A DNA stretch of 64,000 bases from positions 1,194,008 to 1,258,007 of the forward strand of contig NZ_BMDI01000001.1 in assembly GCF_014635705.1 (NCBI RefSeq). Direction: 5' to 3'. The notes under the pieces are model-generated. The model was not told the DNA's origin. It saw only the letters and a program-made list of their open reading frames with translations, and ran no database searches. Shown here piece after piece: positions 47,341 through 56,983 of the stretch. The DNA comes from Oxalicibacterium faecigallinarum. Lineage in GTDB: Bacteria > Pseudomonadota > Gammaproteobacteria > Burkholderiales > Burkholderiaceae_D. Each line of letters starts with the position of its first letter. Within the stretch, counting starts at the first letter, position 1. The position numbers were made by a program, and so were the translations under genes.

Positions 47341-48999
47341 ATGCCCACATTTTCCCTGCCTGCCTCCGCACCCTACAAAGCGCTTCAGCAACATCTTTCC
47401 GACGCGAAGCAATGGCAGATGCGTGATCTTTTCAAGCAGGATTCGGACCGCTTCGATAAATTTTCGCTTGAGGCTGCCGGACTCTTCATCGATTTTTCGA
47501 AAAACATTATCAACGAAAACACGCTGTCCTTACTGTGCGATCTCGCACGTGATGCGCAGGTCGAGTCGCAACGCGAGGCGATGTTTGCTGGCGACAAAAT
47601 CAATCTGACCGAGAAACGCGCAGTTCTGCACACCGCTTTGCGACGCCCTGCCAGCGATACGGTGATGGTCGACGGACACAATGTCGTGCCCGATGTGCAT
47701 GCCGTCCTCGATCGCATGGGTGCTTTCGCCGAGCGTGTACGGAACGGCACATGGCGTGGTTACGATGACCGCGAAATTACGGATATCGTCAACATCGGTA
47801 TCGGCGGATCCTACCTTGGCCCCAAGATGACGTGTCAGGCATTGCGTCCGTTCGTACATTCGCGTCTGAAATTACACTTCATCTCCAACGTCGATGGACA
47901 CGATCTGGCTGCCTTGCTGCCACAGATCAATCCTGCCACCACACTGTTTATCGTCGCCTCCAAGACATTTACAACCTCGGAAACGATGACCAATGCGCAA
48001 TCGGCACGCGCCTGGCTATTGCGCAGCACAACCGAAGCGCATCTTGCCAAACACTTTGTCGCCGTCTCGACGCAAACCGATCTGGTTACCCGGTTCGGCA
48101 TTGCTGAAGAAAACATGTTTCCTTTCTGGGATTGGGTTGGCGGTCGCTATTCGGTCTGGTCGGCAATCGGCCTGTCACTGGCGATCGCTATCGGCATCGA
48201 CAACTTCAAGGCATTTCTGGCTGGCGCGCATGCAATGGATCAGCATTTCCGTACTGCACCGCTCGAAAAGAATCTGCCGGCCCTGATGGGCCTGGTCGGC
48301 ATCTGGAACCGCAACTTCCTGGGCAGCGACTCTGTGTCGATTGCCCCTTACCATCAGGATCTCGCCCTGTTTCCCGGCTATCTGCAGCAACTGGAAATGG
48401 AAAGCAATGGCAAGCGCGTGCATGTCGATGGCAACGCAGTCGACTTCGCTACCTGTCCTGTCATCTGGGGCGATACAGGTACCAATGGGCAGCATGCCTA
48501 TTTTCAACTATTGCATCAGGGCAGCGACGTCATTCCGGTCGATTTCATCGCCGTGCTCAAACCGTCGCATCAGCTTCCGCTGCATCAGGAAAGATTGCTG
48601 GCCAACTGCTTTGCACAGTCCGAAGCGTTCATGCGTGGCAAATCGGCCGACGAAGTACGCAAGGAAATGCAAGCACAAGGTGTCAGCGACAACGACATTG
48701 AATTATTGATTCCACATCGCACCTTTCCCGGCAATCGTCCCAGCACCACGATTCTGCTGGACGAACTGACACCGGCTGCGCTGGGTGCCCTGATCGCTTT
48801 GTATGAACATAAGGTCTTCGTACAAGGTGTCGTCTGGGGCCTCAACAGCTTCGATCAGTGGGGCGTCGAATTGGGCAAGGTTCTGGCAAAAACCATTGAA
48901 GGCGAACTGACCGGCGCAACCGTATCTGCACAACATGATGGCTCGACCAATGGTCTGATTGCGCGCGCAAGAACTGCCGCAGGCAAATCTGCTGCCTGA
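47341..48999 (+). CDS. pgi: Glucose-6-phosphate isomerase
   Basis: A 552-residue long-form Pgi. Signatures are NIGIGGSYLGPKM, VASKTFTTSETMTNA, FWDWVGGRYSVWSAIGL and LNSFDQWGVELGK. It interconverts glucose and fructose 6-phosphate. It begins the pgi-zwf-hexR-tal group and has a HexR-like site in front. Confidence 0.96.
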   Translation: MPTFSLPASAPYKALQQHLSDAKQWQMRDLFKQDSDRFDKFSLEAAGLFIDFSKNIINENTLSLLCDLARDAQVESQREAMFAGDKINLTEKRAVLHTALRRPASDTVMVDGHNVVPDVHAVLDRMGAFAERVRNGTWRGYDDREITDIVNIGIGGSYLGPKMTCQALRPFVHSRLKLHFISNVDGHDLAALLPQINPATTLFIVASKTFTTSETMTNAQSARAWLLRSTTEAHLAKHFVAVSTQTDLVTRFGIAEENMFPFWDWVGGRYSVWSAIGLSLAIAIGIDNFKAFLAGAHAMDQHFRTAPLEKNLPALMGLVGIWNRNFLGSDSVSIAPYHQDLALFPGYLQQLEMESNGKRVHVDGNAVDFATCPVIWGDTGTNGQHAYFQLLHQGSDVIPVDFIAVLKPSHQLPLHQERLLANCFAQSEAFMRGKSADEVRKEMQAQGVSDNDIELLIPHRTFPGNRPSTTILLDELTPAALGALIALYEHKVFVQGVVWGLNSFDQWGVELGKVLAKTIEGELTGATVSAQHDGSTNGLIARARTAAGKSAA

Positions 49000-49099
49000 C
49001 CTTGTCGTAACAGCACAAACCCGCATTGCCGCGCCATCCTCGACCGTGATACCGTTTCGATCAACCTAACATTTTCACTTCACCGAATAAGCACACATC

Positions 49100-50569
49100 A
49101 TGGCACTCTCCGATTTTGACCTCGTACTGTTTGGCGGCGGCGGTGACCTGTCGATGCGCAAACTGATTCCAGCCTTGTATGCGCGTCATCGCGCCGGCGA
49201 TCTGCCTCCTTCCGCGCAGATCATCTGCGTTGGTCGTCACCCGTGGACCGACAAGGAGTTTGTCGAAGAACTGAACCAGAACGCGCGACCGAATATCAGC
49301 GAAAAAACCTTTACGCAAGAAGCGTGGAATGCCTTCTGCGCTTGCGTACGCTATGTTTCTCTCGATGCGACCGACGCCGCGACCTACGATCCGCTCATCG
49401 ACCTGTTGCGTCATGATCAGGACATGACGCGCGTGTTTTATCTGGCGATGTCGCCCAGCCTGTTTGCAAGTATCTGCAAGAATCTGCATCAACGCGGCCT
49501 TGTCACGGACAGTTCACGCGTGGTGCTCGAGAAACCGCTGGGCCGCGATCTGGCCAGCGCCAAGCAGATCAATCTGGAAGTCGGCAAGGTCTTCAAGGAA
49601 TCGCAGATCTTCCGTATTGACCACTATCTGGGTAAAGAAGCGGTACAGAATCTATTGGCACTGCGCTTTGGCAATGTGCTGTTCGAACCCCTGTGGCGTC
49701 GTGAGTGGATTTCCGACGTGCAGATCACGATTGCGGAAGAGCTGGGCGTCGGCAATCGCATGGGTTACTACGAAACCTCGGGTGCGTTGCGCGACATGCT
49801 GCAGAACCATTTGCTGCAACTGCTGTGCATTACCGCAATGGAACCGCCACTGTCAGTCACACCGGATGCGGTACGTGACGAGAAACTCAAAGTCCTGCAT
49901 TCACTCAAGCCATTCACGCCAACCACGCTGGCACGCAATGTCGTGCGCGGCCAGTATCGCGCCGGTCATGTCGAAGGCAAGCCCGTCCCCGCTTATCGCG
50001 CCGAAAACAGTGCAAATCCCGACTCCACAACCGAAACCTTTGTGGCCGTCAAGGCCGAGATCGATACATGGCGCTGGGCTGGCGTGCCGTTTTACCTGCG
50101 TACCGGCAAGCGCATGGCCGATCAGTTGGCGGAGATTGTCGTGCGTTTCAAATCGATTCCGCACTCGATCTTTGCGCAGTCCAATAGCAGCTTTCAGCCA
50201 AACTGTCTGGTGATTCGCCTGCAGCCGGATGATGGCCTGCAACTCAACCTGATGGCTAAAACGCCTGGTGATGGCATGCGTCTGAAACCGGTCGAGCTGG
50301 AACTCGACTTTGCGGAAACCTTCAAAACGCCGCGCATGGACGCCTACGAGCGCCTGCTGCTCGACGTGCTGCGCGGCCATCTGACACTCTTCATGCGTGC
50401 GGATGAACTGGAAGCCGCATGGGAATGGGTCGAGCCGATTCTGCGCCACTGGGAGCAGGAAGGCAACGAGCCGATTCCCTACACTTCTGGCAGCTGGGGG
50501 CCGGCAGCAGCCAGCGCACTGATCGGTCGCGACGGCCTGCAATGGCGTGAAGAAGCGCTGCCTGAATAA
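49100..50569 (+). CDS. zwf: Glucose-6-phosphate 1-dehydrogenase
   Basis: A 489-residue dehydrogenase. It has GGGGDLSMRKLIPAL (nucleotide loop) and the active-site RIDHYLGKEAVQNLLALRFGN. It makes 6-phosphogluconolactone, the entry to the Entner-Doudoroff path. No 6-phosphogluconolactonase gene is adjacent. It is followed 2 nt later by hexR. Confidence 0.95.
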   Translation: MALSDFDLVLFGGGGDLSMRKLIPALYARHRAGDLPPSAQIICVGRHPWTDKEFVEELNQNARPNISEKTFTQEAWNAFCACVRYVSLDATDAATYDPLIDLLRHDQDMTRVFYLAMSPSLFASICKNLHQRGLVTDSSRVVLEKPLGRDLASAKQINLEVGKVFKESQIFRIDHYLGKEAVQNLLALRFGNVLFEPLWRREWISDVQITIAEELGVGNRMGYYETSGALRDMLQNHLLQLLCITAMEPPLSVTPDAVRDEKLKVLHSLKPFTPTTLARNVVRGQYRAGHVEGKPVPAYRAENSANPDSTTETFVAVKAEIDTWRWAGVPFYLRTGKRMADQLAEIVVRFKSIPHSIFAQSNSSFQPNCLVIRLQPDDGLQLNLMAKTPGDGMRLKPVELELDFAETFKTPRMDAYERLLLDVLRGHLTLFMRADELEAAWEWVEPILRHWEQEGNEPIPYTSGSWGPAAASALIGRDGLQWREEALPE

Positions 50570-50571
50570 GC

Positions 50572-51438
50572 ATGCTGCTGGATTCCATACGCAGTCGCTA
50601 CGACTCGCTTTCCCGTTCGGAAAAAAAAGTTGCGGCGGCCGTACTGGCCACACCCGAGCTCGCGATTGACGCCAACCTTGCCGCGCTTGCCAGCAAGGCC
50701 GACGTCTCCGAACCGACTGTCGTCCGTTTTTGCCGATCACTCGGCTTTGACGGCTGGCATGCCTTCAAACTACGTCTGGCACAAAGTCTTGCCCTCGCTC
50801 CCGGCAATGCCGATGCCCCCGCGCCAGACGATCTGGCAACAGAACTGGTCGACAAGATCTGCAGCCGTTCCATCAATACCCTGCTGGATTTGCGTAACGG
50901 CCTTGATGCACAGGCAATTGAACGCGCATTGCAGGTACTGTCGGTTGCCAACAAGATCGAGTTCTATGGTCAGGGGACGTCCGGCATTGTGGCGGCCGAT
51001 GCGCAGCACAAGTTTTTCCGTTCCGGTGTGCCGACGGTTGCCTATGTCGATCCGCATATTCACAGCATCGCAGCATCGTTGCTGAAGCAAGGCGATGCCG
51101 TCGTTGCGATCTCCCAGCGCGGTAGCAGTGCGGCCATGCTGCGCAGTGTGCAACTGGCACGCAACAGCCACGCCGAAGTCATCGTGCTCGCGCCAAGTGG
51201 CACGCCGCTGGCAGAACTGGCGACCGTGCTGATTCCTATCGATCTGCATTTCCATACGGATCCCTACACGCCGATTTCCACGCGGCTGGCCCATTTGGTC
51301 GTGATCGACATTCTGGCGGTCGGCTTGGCGTTGCGACTCAGTCCGGAAAAGCGGCGTACCATGCACAATGCGCGCAAGGCATTGCAGAAGATCGATATGC
51401 CATTCGACTCCTTTTTACAATCGTCACAGGATGACTGA
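50572..51438 (+). CDS. hexR: HexR transcriptional regulator (RpiR family)
   Basis: A 288-residue regulator. Residues about 1-80 form the RpiR helix-turn-helix (LSRSEKKVAAAVLATP, SKADVSEPTVVRFCRSLG) and 120-250 a SIS domain (EFYGQGTSGIVAADAQHKF, VVAISQRGSSAAML) that senses KDPG. It should repress edd-eda, pgi and zwf. It begins 2 nt after zwf. Confidence 0.93.
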   Translation: MLLDSIRSRYDSLSRSEKKVAAAVLATPELAIDANLAALASKADVSEPTVVRFCRSLGFDGWHAFKLRLAQSLALAPGNADAPAPDDLATELVDKICSRSINTLLDLRNGLDAQAIERALQVLSVANKIEFYGQGTSGIVAADAQHKFFRSGVPTVAYVDPHIHSIAASLLKQGDAVVAISQRGSSAAMLRSVQLARNSHAEVIVLAPSGTPLAELATVLIPIDLHFHTDPYTPISTRLAHLVVIDILAVGLALRLSPEKRRTMHNARKALQKIDMPFDSFLQSSQDD

Positions 51439-51510
51439 TCTGCGTAGCCTGCCTTCATTTCGTACAATAGTCATCAGGCCACATCACATACCAACACCAA
51501 ACGAGACAGC

Positions 51511-52449
51511 ATGAATCAGCTTGAACAGCTTAAACAGCACACCACCATCGTCGCCGATACGGGCGACTTTCAATCCATCAAGGCATTTGCACCACAGGAT
51601 GCAACGACCAATCCGTCGCTGATCTTGAAAGCCGTCCAAAAGGACGAGTACCGCCCGATCATGGAAAAAGTTGCCCGCGATCACGCCGGCAAGCCCACCG
51701 AGGTGATCGTCGACAATTTGCTGGTCGCTTTCGGTCAGGAAATCCTCAAGGTCATCCCGGGACGCGTTTCGACGGAAACCGATGCACGTCTGTCGTTTGA
51801 TACCGAAGGTTCGATTGCCAAAGGTCGTGAACTGATTCGTCTGTATGAAGCCGCAGGCATCTCGCGTGACCGCATCCTGATCAAGATTGCATCGACGTGG
51901 GAAGGCATCCGCGCAGCAGAAGTGCTGGAAAAGGATGGCATTCACTGTAACCTGACGTTGCTGTTCTCGCTGCCGCAAGCCGTCGCCTGTGCGGAAGCAC
52001 GTGTGCAACTGATCTCGCCATTTGTCGGCCGCATTTACGACTGGTACAAAAAATCCACGGGCACCGATTACACCGGTGCTGACGATCCGGGCGTGCAATC
52101 GGTCAAGCGCATTTACACGTATTACCGCAAGTTCGGCTATGCGACTGAAGTCATGGGTGCCAGCTTCCGCAACACCTCACAGATTACGGAACTGACTGGA
52201 TGCGATCTGCTGACCATCAGCCCGGAACTGCTGCAAAAACTGGCCGCATCGGACGCGCCGCTGACACGTAAGCTCTCGCCCGCAGACGCGCAGGTAGCTT
52301 CTGTCGATCAACTTGATCTCGATGAAAAACGTTTCCGTTTCATGCTCAACGACGATGCCATGGCAACGGAAAAACTGGCCGAAGGCATACGTGCATTTTG
52401 CGTGGATGCCATCAAACTCGATGGTCTGATCGAGGCCCTCGCCAAGTAA
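51511..52449 (+). CDS. tal: Transaldolase
   Basis: A 312-residue class I transaldolase. The Schiff-base Lys125 lies in [12 protein letters not shown] and other marks are [12 protein letters not shown] and [14 protein letters not shown]. It exchanges three-carbon units between sedoheptulose 7-phosphate and glyceraldehyde 3-phosphate. A 72-bp gap separates it from hexR. Confidence 0.95.
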   Translation: MNQLEQLKQHTTIVADTGDFQSIKAFAPQDATTNPSLILKAVQKDEYRPIMEKVARDHAGKPTEVIVDNLLVAFGQEILKVIPGRVSTETDARLSFDTEGSIAKGRELIRLYEAAGISRDRILIKIASTWEGIRAAEVLEKDGIHCNLTLLFSLPQAVACAEARVQLISPFVGRIYDWYKKSTGTDYTGADDPGVQSVKRIYTYYRKFGYATEVMGASFRNTSQITELTGCDLLTISPELLQKLAASDAPLTRKLSPADAQVASVDQLDLDEKRFRFMLNDDAMATEKLAEGIRAFCVDAIKLDGLIEALAK

Positions 52450-52454
52450 GATAA

Positions 52455-52490
52455 GCGGCACATCGCTTCATGGAGGCGATGTGCCGTCTT
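52455..52490. terminator. Bidirectional terminator between tal and the LysR pseudogene
   Basis: CGGCACATCGC (52456-52466) and GCGATGTGCCG (52476-52486) form a perfect 11-bp stem with a 9-nt loop, followed on the plus strand by TCTTTC and on the minus strand by CTTATCTT. The stop of the LysR fragment falls in the loop. Confidence 0.8.
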
Positions 52491-53157
52491 TCACCTGCAA
52501 CTGCCACGCCGGCGGCATGCTCTCCAGCAGATAATCGAGAAACAGACGTAACTTGCCGTTGGCAGCACGTCTGTCCTGATAACAAGCGTAGAACGTCAGC
52601 GGCTCGATATCGGCGCGCGCGCCATCTGCCTTGCCCTTCTTGCGTTTACCTTGCTCGACCTCGAATAAGGGCACCAGCAACCCCTGTGCAATCAGGGGAT
52701 CGGCGATGAATGCACCGAGCCGTGCAATGCCTGCCCCATCCACCGCAAATCTGGCAAGACTGTCGATGTCATTGCTGATCATGGCGGGATTGAGGCGCGG
52801 TTCGAATCGCACGCCGTGACGCAAAAATCCCCAACCAAGCAAACGACCATCCATCGGTGAACGAAATAGCAAACACTGATGTGCCTGCAAATCCTCCGGT
52901 TGCTGCGGCACACCACGCTGCGTCAGGTAGGAAGGTGCAGCACAGAATCTGAGCGGCACGCAGGCGATACGCCGTGCAACCAGGCCCGGCTCGAGCTGTT
53001 GCGCAAAACGGATACTCACATCAATCTCTTCACGGATGTGATCGACGTAATGGTCGGCCAATACCAGTTCCATCATCAAACGCGGATACCGCCTTGCAAA
53101 AGCCGGAATCAGCGGCGCCAGGACATTGCGACCAAACGCAGCCAAACCGGCAACACG
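52468..53157 (-). pseudogene. LysR-type regulator lacking its DNA-binding domain
   Basis: The frame from 53157 encodes the complete LysR substrate-binding domain, beginning RVAGLAAFGRNVLAPLIPAFARRYP and ending near SMPPAWQLQ. Just upstream in frame is a TGA (53160-53158), and the usual N-terminal winged helix and linker (about 90 residues) are absent: the preceding 150 bp do not encode it in any frame I read. An alternative ATG at 53145 would produce a truncated protein without DNA binding. I treat it as a pseudogene. Confidence 0.75.
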
Positions 53158-53312
53158 TCAGATTGGTCGCATTGTCTGTGCGGCAGCCAACGTGAAGTTG
53201 CAGTTAAGAAAATTTAACCAAGAAGAGTGTTACTGAAAGAAACTATTGGGAACAGATGGAATAGAGTGATGGTCGGATAGATGTATCGACAACATTTCCA
53301 GAAAGCATTTCC

Positions 53313-53861
53313 ATGTTTCAATCCACTCACTCTCTTCTCACGGCGCCTTTTACGCGCAAGGCATTCTCCGCCGGACTGCTCCTTCTGGGTTTTGCTGGCA
53401 TACTCCCCGCCGCCGCGTCAGATACGGTCCTGGATACCGACGTCGCGCCAGAAAGCGCACCGCACAACATGTACTTTGCAACCAGTATTGCGACCCGTCA
53501 CTTCCGTCCGGATGATGCGCACAACAATACGCAGCACCTGCTTAATCTGGAATGGAATTATCGCGACAACACACTGGTGGGCGCCGCGCATTTCAAGAAT
53601 TCGTATCGTCAACCGACAACGCTGGTTTATTGGGGCAAGAAATATCATCCGTTTGATGTATCACCGAACACCTACGTCAAGGTGGTCGGCGGTTTGATTC
53701 ACGGATACAAGGACGAGTATCAGGACAAGATACCGTTGAACAAATATGGTACCGCCCCGGTGATTCTTCCGGCCGTTGGCTATTGCTATAAACAGTTGTG
53801 CACGGAGGTGATTGTGTTCGGCACGGCCGGTGCGATGTGGACGGGCGGCGTGCGTTTCTGA
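53313..53861 (+). CDS. Exported hypothetical protein, beta-barrel-like
   Basis: A 182-residue protein with an N-terminal signal peptide (hydrophobic AGLLLLGFAGILPAAA; cleavage after AAA or ASD, residues about 33-36). The mature part alternates aromatic and polar residues (HLLNLEWNYRDNTLVGAAHFKNSY, LVYWGKKY, YVKVVGGLIHGYKD) and ends in Phe after GAMWTGGVRF, as outer-membrane barrels do. Relatives are sometimes labelled 'sn-glycerol-3-phosphate transporter', without good support. It is followed by a strong terminator. Confidence 0.7.
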   Translation: MFQSTHSLLTAPFTRKAFSAGLLLLGFAGILPAAASDTVLDTDVAPESAPHNMYFATSIATRHFRPDDAHNNTQHLLNLEWNYRDNTLVGAAHFKNSYRQPTTLVYWGKKYHPFDVSPNTYVKVVGGLIHGYKDEYQDKIPLNKYGTAPVILPAVGYCYKQLCTEVIVFGTAGAMWTGGVRF

Positions 53862-53881
53862 CGTCCGGATTTAAACGGAAT

Positions 53882-53916
53882 AAAAGACGGCATTGCAACT
53901 GCATGCCGTCTTTTTT
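53882..53916 (+). terminator. Intrinsic terminator of the exported-protein gene
   Basis: AAAAGACGGCAT (53882-53893) and ATGCCGTCTTTT (53903-53914) form a perfect stem with a 9-nt loop and a T6 run at 53911-53916. It stands 21 bp after the stop codon. Confidence 0.92.
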
Positions 53917-53932
53917 AATTGTCAGCGACAGA

Positions 53933-54022
53933 TCAGTTGAAAATCAGCCCGTTGAACGTCCAGTACCCGAGCAGGAACAGGCAAAGGGCAATGGCAAACT
54001 GCTTGAAAAAATTCTTATCCAT
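53933..54022 (-). CDS. Predicted 29-residue membrane microprotein
   Basis: An ATG at 54022-54020 with a GAGGAG ribosome site opens a 29-codon frame ending at 53933. The peptide has a polar start (MDKNFFKQ), one continuous hydrophobic segment (FAIALCLFLLGYW) and a short tail (TFNGLIFN), i.e. a single membrane span. It begins 20 bp after the CoA-transferase stop on the same strand, which suggests co-transcription. I do not recognise a family and it is too short to annotate by homology alone. Confidence 0.5.
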   Translation of the reverse strand: MDKNFFKQFAIALCLFLLGYWTFNGLIFN

Positions 54023-54042
54023 CTGATCTCCTCTTCTTCGAT

Positions 54043-55290
54043 TTACACGACACCGTCACGCCGCAGATCGGCAATGGCTGCCTCTTCGTAACCCAGCGTG
54101 CGCAGTACCTCTTCCGTATGTTCGCCCAGCTTTGGCCCCAGCCAGTTTGTCTTGCCAGGTGTAGCCGATAGCTTGGGAGTAATGGCCGGCATCTTGACCG
54201 GGGTACCATCCGCAAAGCTGTGCTGCTCGAACATGCCGCGTGCCAGAAATTGTGGATCGCTCATCATGTCGCGCACAGAATAGATTTTCCCGGCCGGGAC
54301 ATCCGCCTTCTGCAAGATCGACAAGGCCGAATCAATCGTTTGCGTTGCACACCAGGCCTGTATCGCTTCATCGATTTCGGCTGTACGCGGCACACGCCCG
54401 TCATTGCGCGCCAGTTGCGGATCACTGGCCAGATCATCACGTCCCATTGCCAGCATCAGACGCTTGAAGATGGCATCACCATTACCTGCAATGACAACGT
54501 TCTCGCCATCACCAGTCGTGTAGGTATTCGATGGCACAATACCGGGCAAGGCACCGCCCGTGCGTTCACGCACCACACCGGCGTGATCGTATTCAGGGAC
54601 GAGTGACTCCATCATGTTGAAAACGGCTTCATACAACGCAACATCCACCATCTGCCCTTGTCCCGCAACCAGTCCGGCACCTGACTGACCATTCCAGCGC
54701 CCACCCGTCACATCGCGATGACGCAAGGCCATCATCGCCCCCATGACACCATGCATGGCCGCTAGCGAATCACCAATTGAGATACCCACACGCAGTGGCG
54801 GACGATCGGGAAAACCGGAGACATAACGCAGTCCGCCCATGGATTCACCAATTGCGCCAAAGCCGGGCTGATCCTTCATCGGCCCCGTTTGTCCGAAGCC
54901 TGACAAACGAACCATGATGGTTGCCGGATTGATCGCCTTTAACTGCGCATAGCCGAGCGACCATTTCTCTAGCACGCCCGGGCGATAGTTCTCGATAATG
55001 ATGTCTGCGTCCAGAGCCAGTTGCTGTGCAATTTTCTGTCCGCGCGGGTCCTTGAGATTAAGCGTCAGGCTCTTCTTGTTACGTGCCTGCACCGACCACC
55101 AGAGCGAGGTGCCATCCTTGAGCACACGCCATTGGCGAATCGGATCGCCGCCATCCGGCGATTCAATCTTGATGACTTCAGCGCCAAACTCGGCAAGCAT
55201 GCGAGAACAAAACGGGCCGGCGATCAGTGTGCCAAGCTCAAGAACCTTGATGCCGGCCAATGGACCGGAAGAAGTAGAAATTGCCGTCAT
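54043..55290 (-). CDS. CaiB/BaiF family CoA-transferase (class III)
   Basis: A 415-residue class III CoA-transferase. The N-terminus LAGIKVLELGTLIAGPFCSRMLAEFGAEVIKIE is diagnostic. The catalytic Asp is at residue 174 in ISIGDSLAAMH, aligning with Asp169 of formyl-CoA transferase. It moves CoA between carboxylic acids, most likely a succinyl-CoA:dicarboxylate type exchange, but the substrate is not predictable. It is followed by the microprotein gene. Confidence 0.9.
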   Translation of the reverse strand: MTAISTSSGPLAGIKVLELGTLIAGPFCSRMLAEFGAEVIKIESPDGGDPIRQWRVLKDGTSLWWSVQARNKKSLTLNLKDPRGQKIAQQLALDADIIIENYRPGVLEKWSLGYAQLKAINPATIMVRLSGFGQTGPMKDQPGFGAIGESMGGLRYVSGFPDRPPLRVGISIGDSLAAMHGVMGAMMALRHRDVTGGRWNGQSGAGLVAGQGQMVDVALYEAVFNMMESLVPEYDHAGVVRERTGGALPGIVPSNTYTTGDGENVVIAGNGDAIFKRLMLAMGRDDLASDPQLARNDGRVPRTAEIDEAIQAWCATQTIDSALSILQKADVPAGKIYSVRDMMSDPQFLARGMFEQHSFADGTPVKMPAITPKLSATPGKTNWLGPKLGEHTEEVLRTLGYEEAAIADLRRDGVV

Positions 55291-55295
55291 GGAAA

Positions 55296-55952
55296 TCAGA
55301 TGGAAGAAAGTGTCTGTAATTCGGTGCGCATATTCGCGCGCGCGCGTGCCTCGTATTCCGCGCGCAATGGCTCGGTGAAATACAACACGGGGCGATCCAG
55401 AAACGATTGCAGCACCTTGCTGCGTGTCGCACGATACTCTGCCTCTTCAACCCAGGCGTATTCGGCGCGAATCGCCGCGCAGTAACGTGCGTAATCGTCC
55501 GGATCACTACCGAGGATGGCCAGGTCCAGATCAAGAAACAGCGGCATGTCCGCAACTTCCGTCGTGGTCACACGATGCCCTGCCGTGGCAGCAATACAAG
55601 CGGTGACGGAAGGAATCAGCGACTCGTCCACTTCCATCGCCAGCAAGGCACAACGTGCCAGATCGGCGCTGCGTGCTTCGTTATCGCGGCGTTGCGGGTC
55701 ATAGACGGCGTCATGGAACCAGATCGCCAGATGGACGATATGCGTGTCTTGTATCTGATCTGCCCAACGCTCGGCCTGTGCCAGCAAGGCCGTCACATGC
55801 GAGAGATCGTGATAGCGACGATGCGGTTCGCAAAAACGTTCGCACAACTGCCACCAGACTTGAGAAGCCGCTGTGGTATCTGCCTGCAGCGAGGCACTCA
55901 GTTGGTGCCAGCGTACGGATAGACCATCGATCAGGTGAAAGGAGCCGGACAT
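55296..55952 (-). CDS. Predicted metal-dependent HD-domain phosphohydrolase
   Basis: A 218-residue protein. HRRYHDLSHVTALL, the HD of AIWFHDAVYD and NEARSADLA are the conserved metal-binding positions of the COG4339 family. The activity and substrate are unknown. It stands 5 bp upstream of the CoA-transferase gene and 41 bp after recR. Confidence 0.82.
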   Translation of the reverse strand: MSGSFHLIDGLSVRWHQLSASLQADTTAASQVWWQLCERFCEPHRRYHDLSHVTALLAQAERWADQIQDTHIVHLAIWFHDAVYDPQRRDNEARSADLARCALLAMEVDESLIPSVTACIAATAGHRVTTTEVADMPLFLDLDLAILGSDPDDYARYCAAIRAEYAWVEEAEYRATRSKVLQSFLDRPVLYFTEPLRAEYEARARANMRTELQTLSSI

Positions 55953-55993
55953 GGCATTACTCCATGCAGGTGTCGCTTGAAACGACGAAATGG

Positions 55994-56590
55994 TCAGGTC
56001 GTACGTCGATCCAGCATGGCACGCGCAATCGTGCCGGCATCGACATACTCGAGTTCGCCCCCAACAGGTACGCCGCGCGCCAGACGACTGACCTTGAGAC
56101 CGCGTGCTTTCAGCGTTTCGCTGATGTAATGCGCCGTAGCCTCGCCTTCGTTGGTGAAGTTGGTTGCCAGCACGACTTCCTGCACAATGCCGTCCGTCGC
56201 CCGCGTGATCAGTTTTTCCAGATGGATGTCACGAGGACCAATACCATCCAGTGGCGACAGACGCCCCATCAATACGAAATACAAACCCTTGTAAGTCAGC
56301 GTCTGTTCGATCATCAACTGATCGCCGGGCGTTTCGACCACGCACAGCATTTCGGGATTGCGCTCGCCATCGTGACAGACTTCGCAAATCTCATGCTCGG
56401 TAAAGGTGTTGCACATGGCGCAATGGCGTACCTTTTCCACTGCTTGCGACAATGCGCGACCAAGTTGCGCCGCACCGTCGCGATCATGCTGCATCAGATG
56501 AAAAGCCATGCGTTGTGCCGACTTCGGGCCGACGCCAGGCAAACGGCGCAGCGCTTCGGTCAGAAAGTCGAGACTGGATGGCGTTTTCAA
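55994..56590 (-). CDS. recR: Recombination protein RecR
   Basis: A 198-residue RecR. A helix-hairpin-helix ([18 protein letters not shown]) at residues 15-33, a C4 zinc finger ([16 protein letters not shown]) near residue 57 and a TOPRIM domain ([15 protein letters not shown]) follow in order. With RecFO it loads RecA at gapped DNA. It is part of the common dnaX-ybaB-recR operon. Confidence 0.97.
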   Translation of the reverse strand: MKTPSSLDFLTEALRRLPGVGPKSAQRMAFHLMQHDRDGAAQLGRALSQAVEKVRHCAMCNTFTEHEICEVCHDGERNPEMLCVVETPGDQLMIEQTLTYKGLYFVLMGRLSPLDGIGPRDIHLEKLITRATDGIVQEVVLATNFTNEGEATAHYISETLKARGLKVSRLARGVPVGGELEYVDAGTIARAMLDRRTT

Positions 56591-56602
56591 GCGAAACCGA
56601 TT

Positions 56603-56929
56603 TTAGAAAGGCATCTTGAAGCCAGGTGGCAACGGCATGCCAGCAGTCGCGCCAGCCATTTTTTCCTGCGTGGTGGATTCGACCTTGCGGACCGCGTCAT
56701 TGAATGCTGCAGCAACCAGATCTTCCAGCATGTCCTTGTCGTCACCCACGAGCGAAGGATCGATGGTCACGCGTTTCACGTCGTGCTTGCAGGACATGAC
56801 AACCTTGACCAGACCAGCACCGGACTGACCTTCGACCTCGATCAATGCAAGTTGCTCCTGCATCTTTTTCATGTTGTCCTGCATTGCCTGCGCCTGCTTC
56901 ATCAGGCCTGCCAACTGGTTTTTCATCAT
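56603..56929 (-). CDS. ybaB: YbaB/EbfC nucleoid-associated protein
   Basis: A 108-residue DNA-binding protein. The N-terminal helix [27 protein letters not shown] and [29 protein letters not shown] are conserved. It forms dimers that bind DNA without strict sequence need. It lies between dnaX and recR. Confidence 0.96.
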   Translation of the reverse strand: MMKNQLAGLMKQAQAMQDNMKKMQEQLALIEVEGQSGAGLVKVVMSCKHDVKRVTIDPSLVGDDKDMLEDLVAAAFNDAVRKVESTTQEKMAGATAGMPLPPGFKMPF

Positions 56930-56983
56930 GATGGGAAACTCCTTTGATTCGAAATGGATAGGAACGAGAGAACAGCGAGGCGA

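Noticed and set aside
53145-53312. N-terminal half of the LysR gene in another frame
   Set aside because: I read the region in the three minus frames and found no helix-turn-helix sequence.
55655-56947. 430-codon plus-strand frame over the HD, recR and ybaB genes
   Set aside because: It crosses three well-supported minus-strand genes, and its composition is that of a shadow of GC-biased codons.
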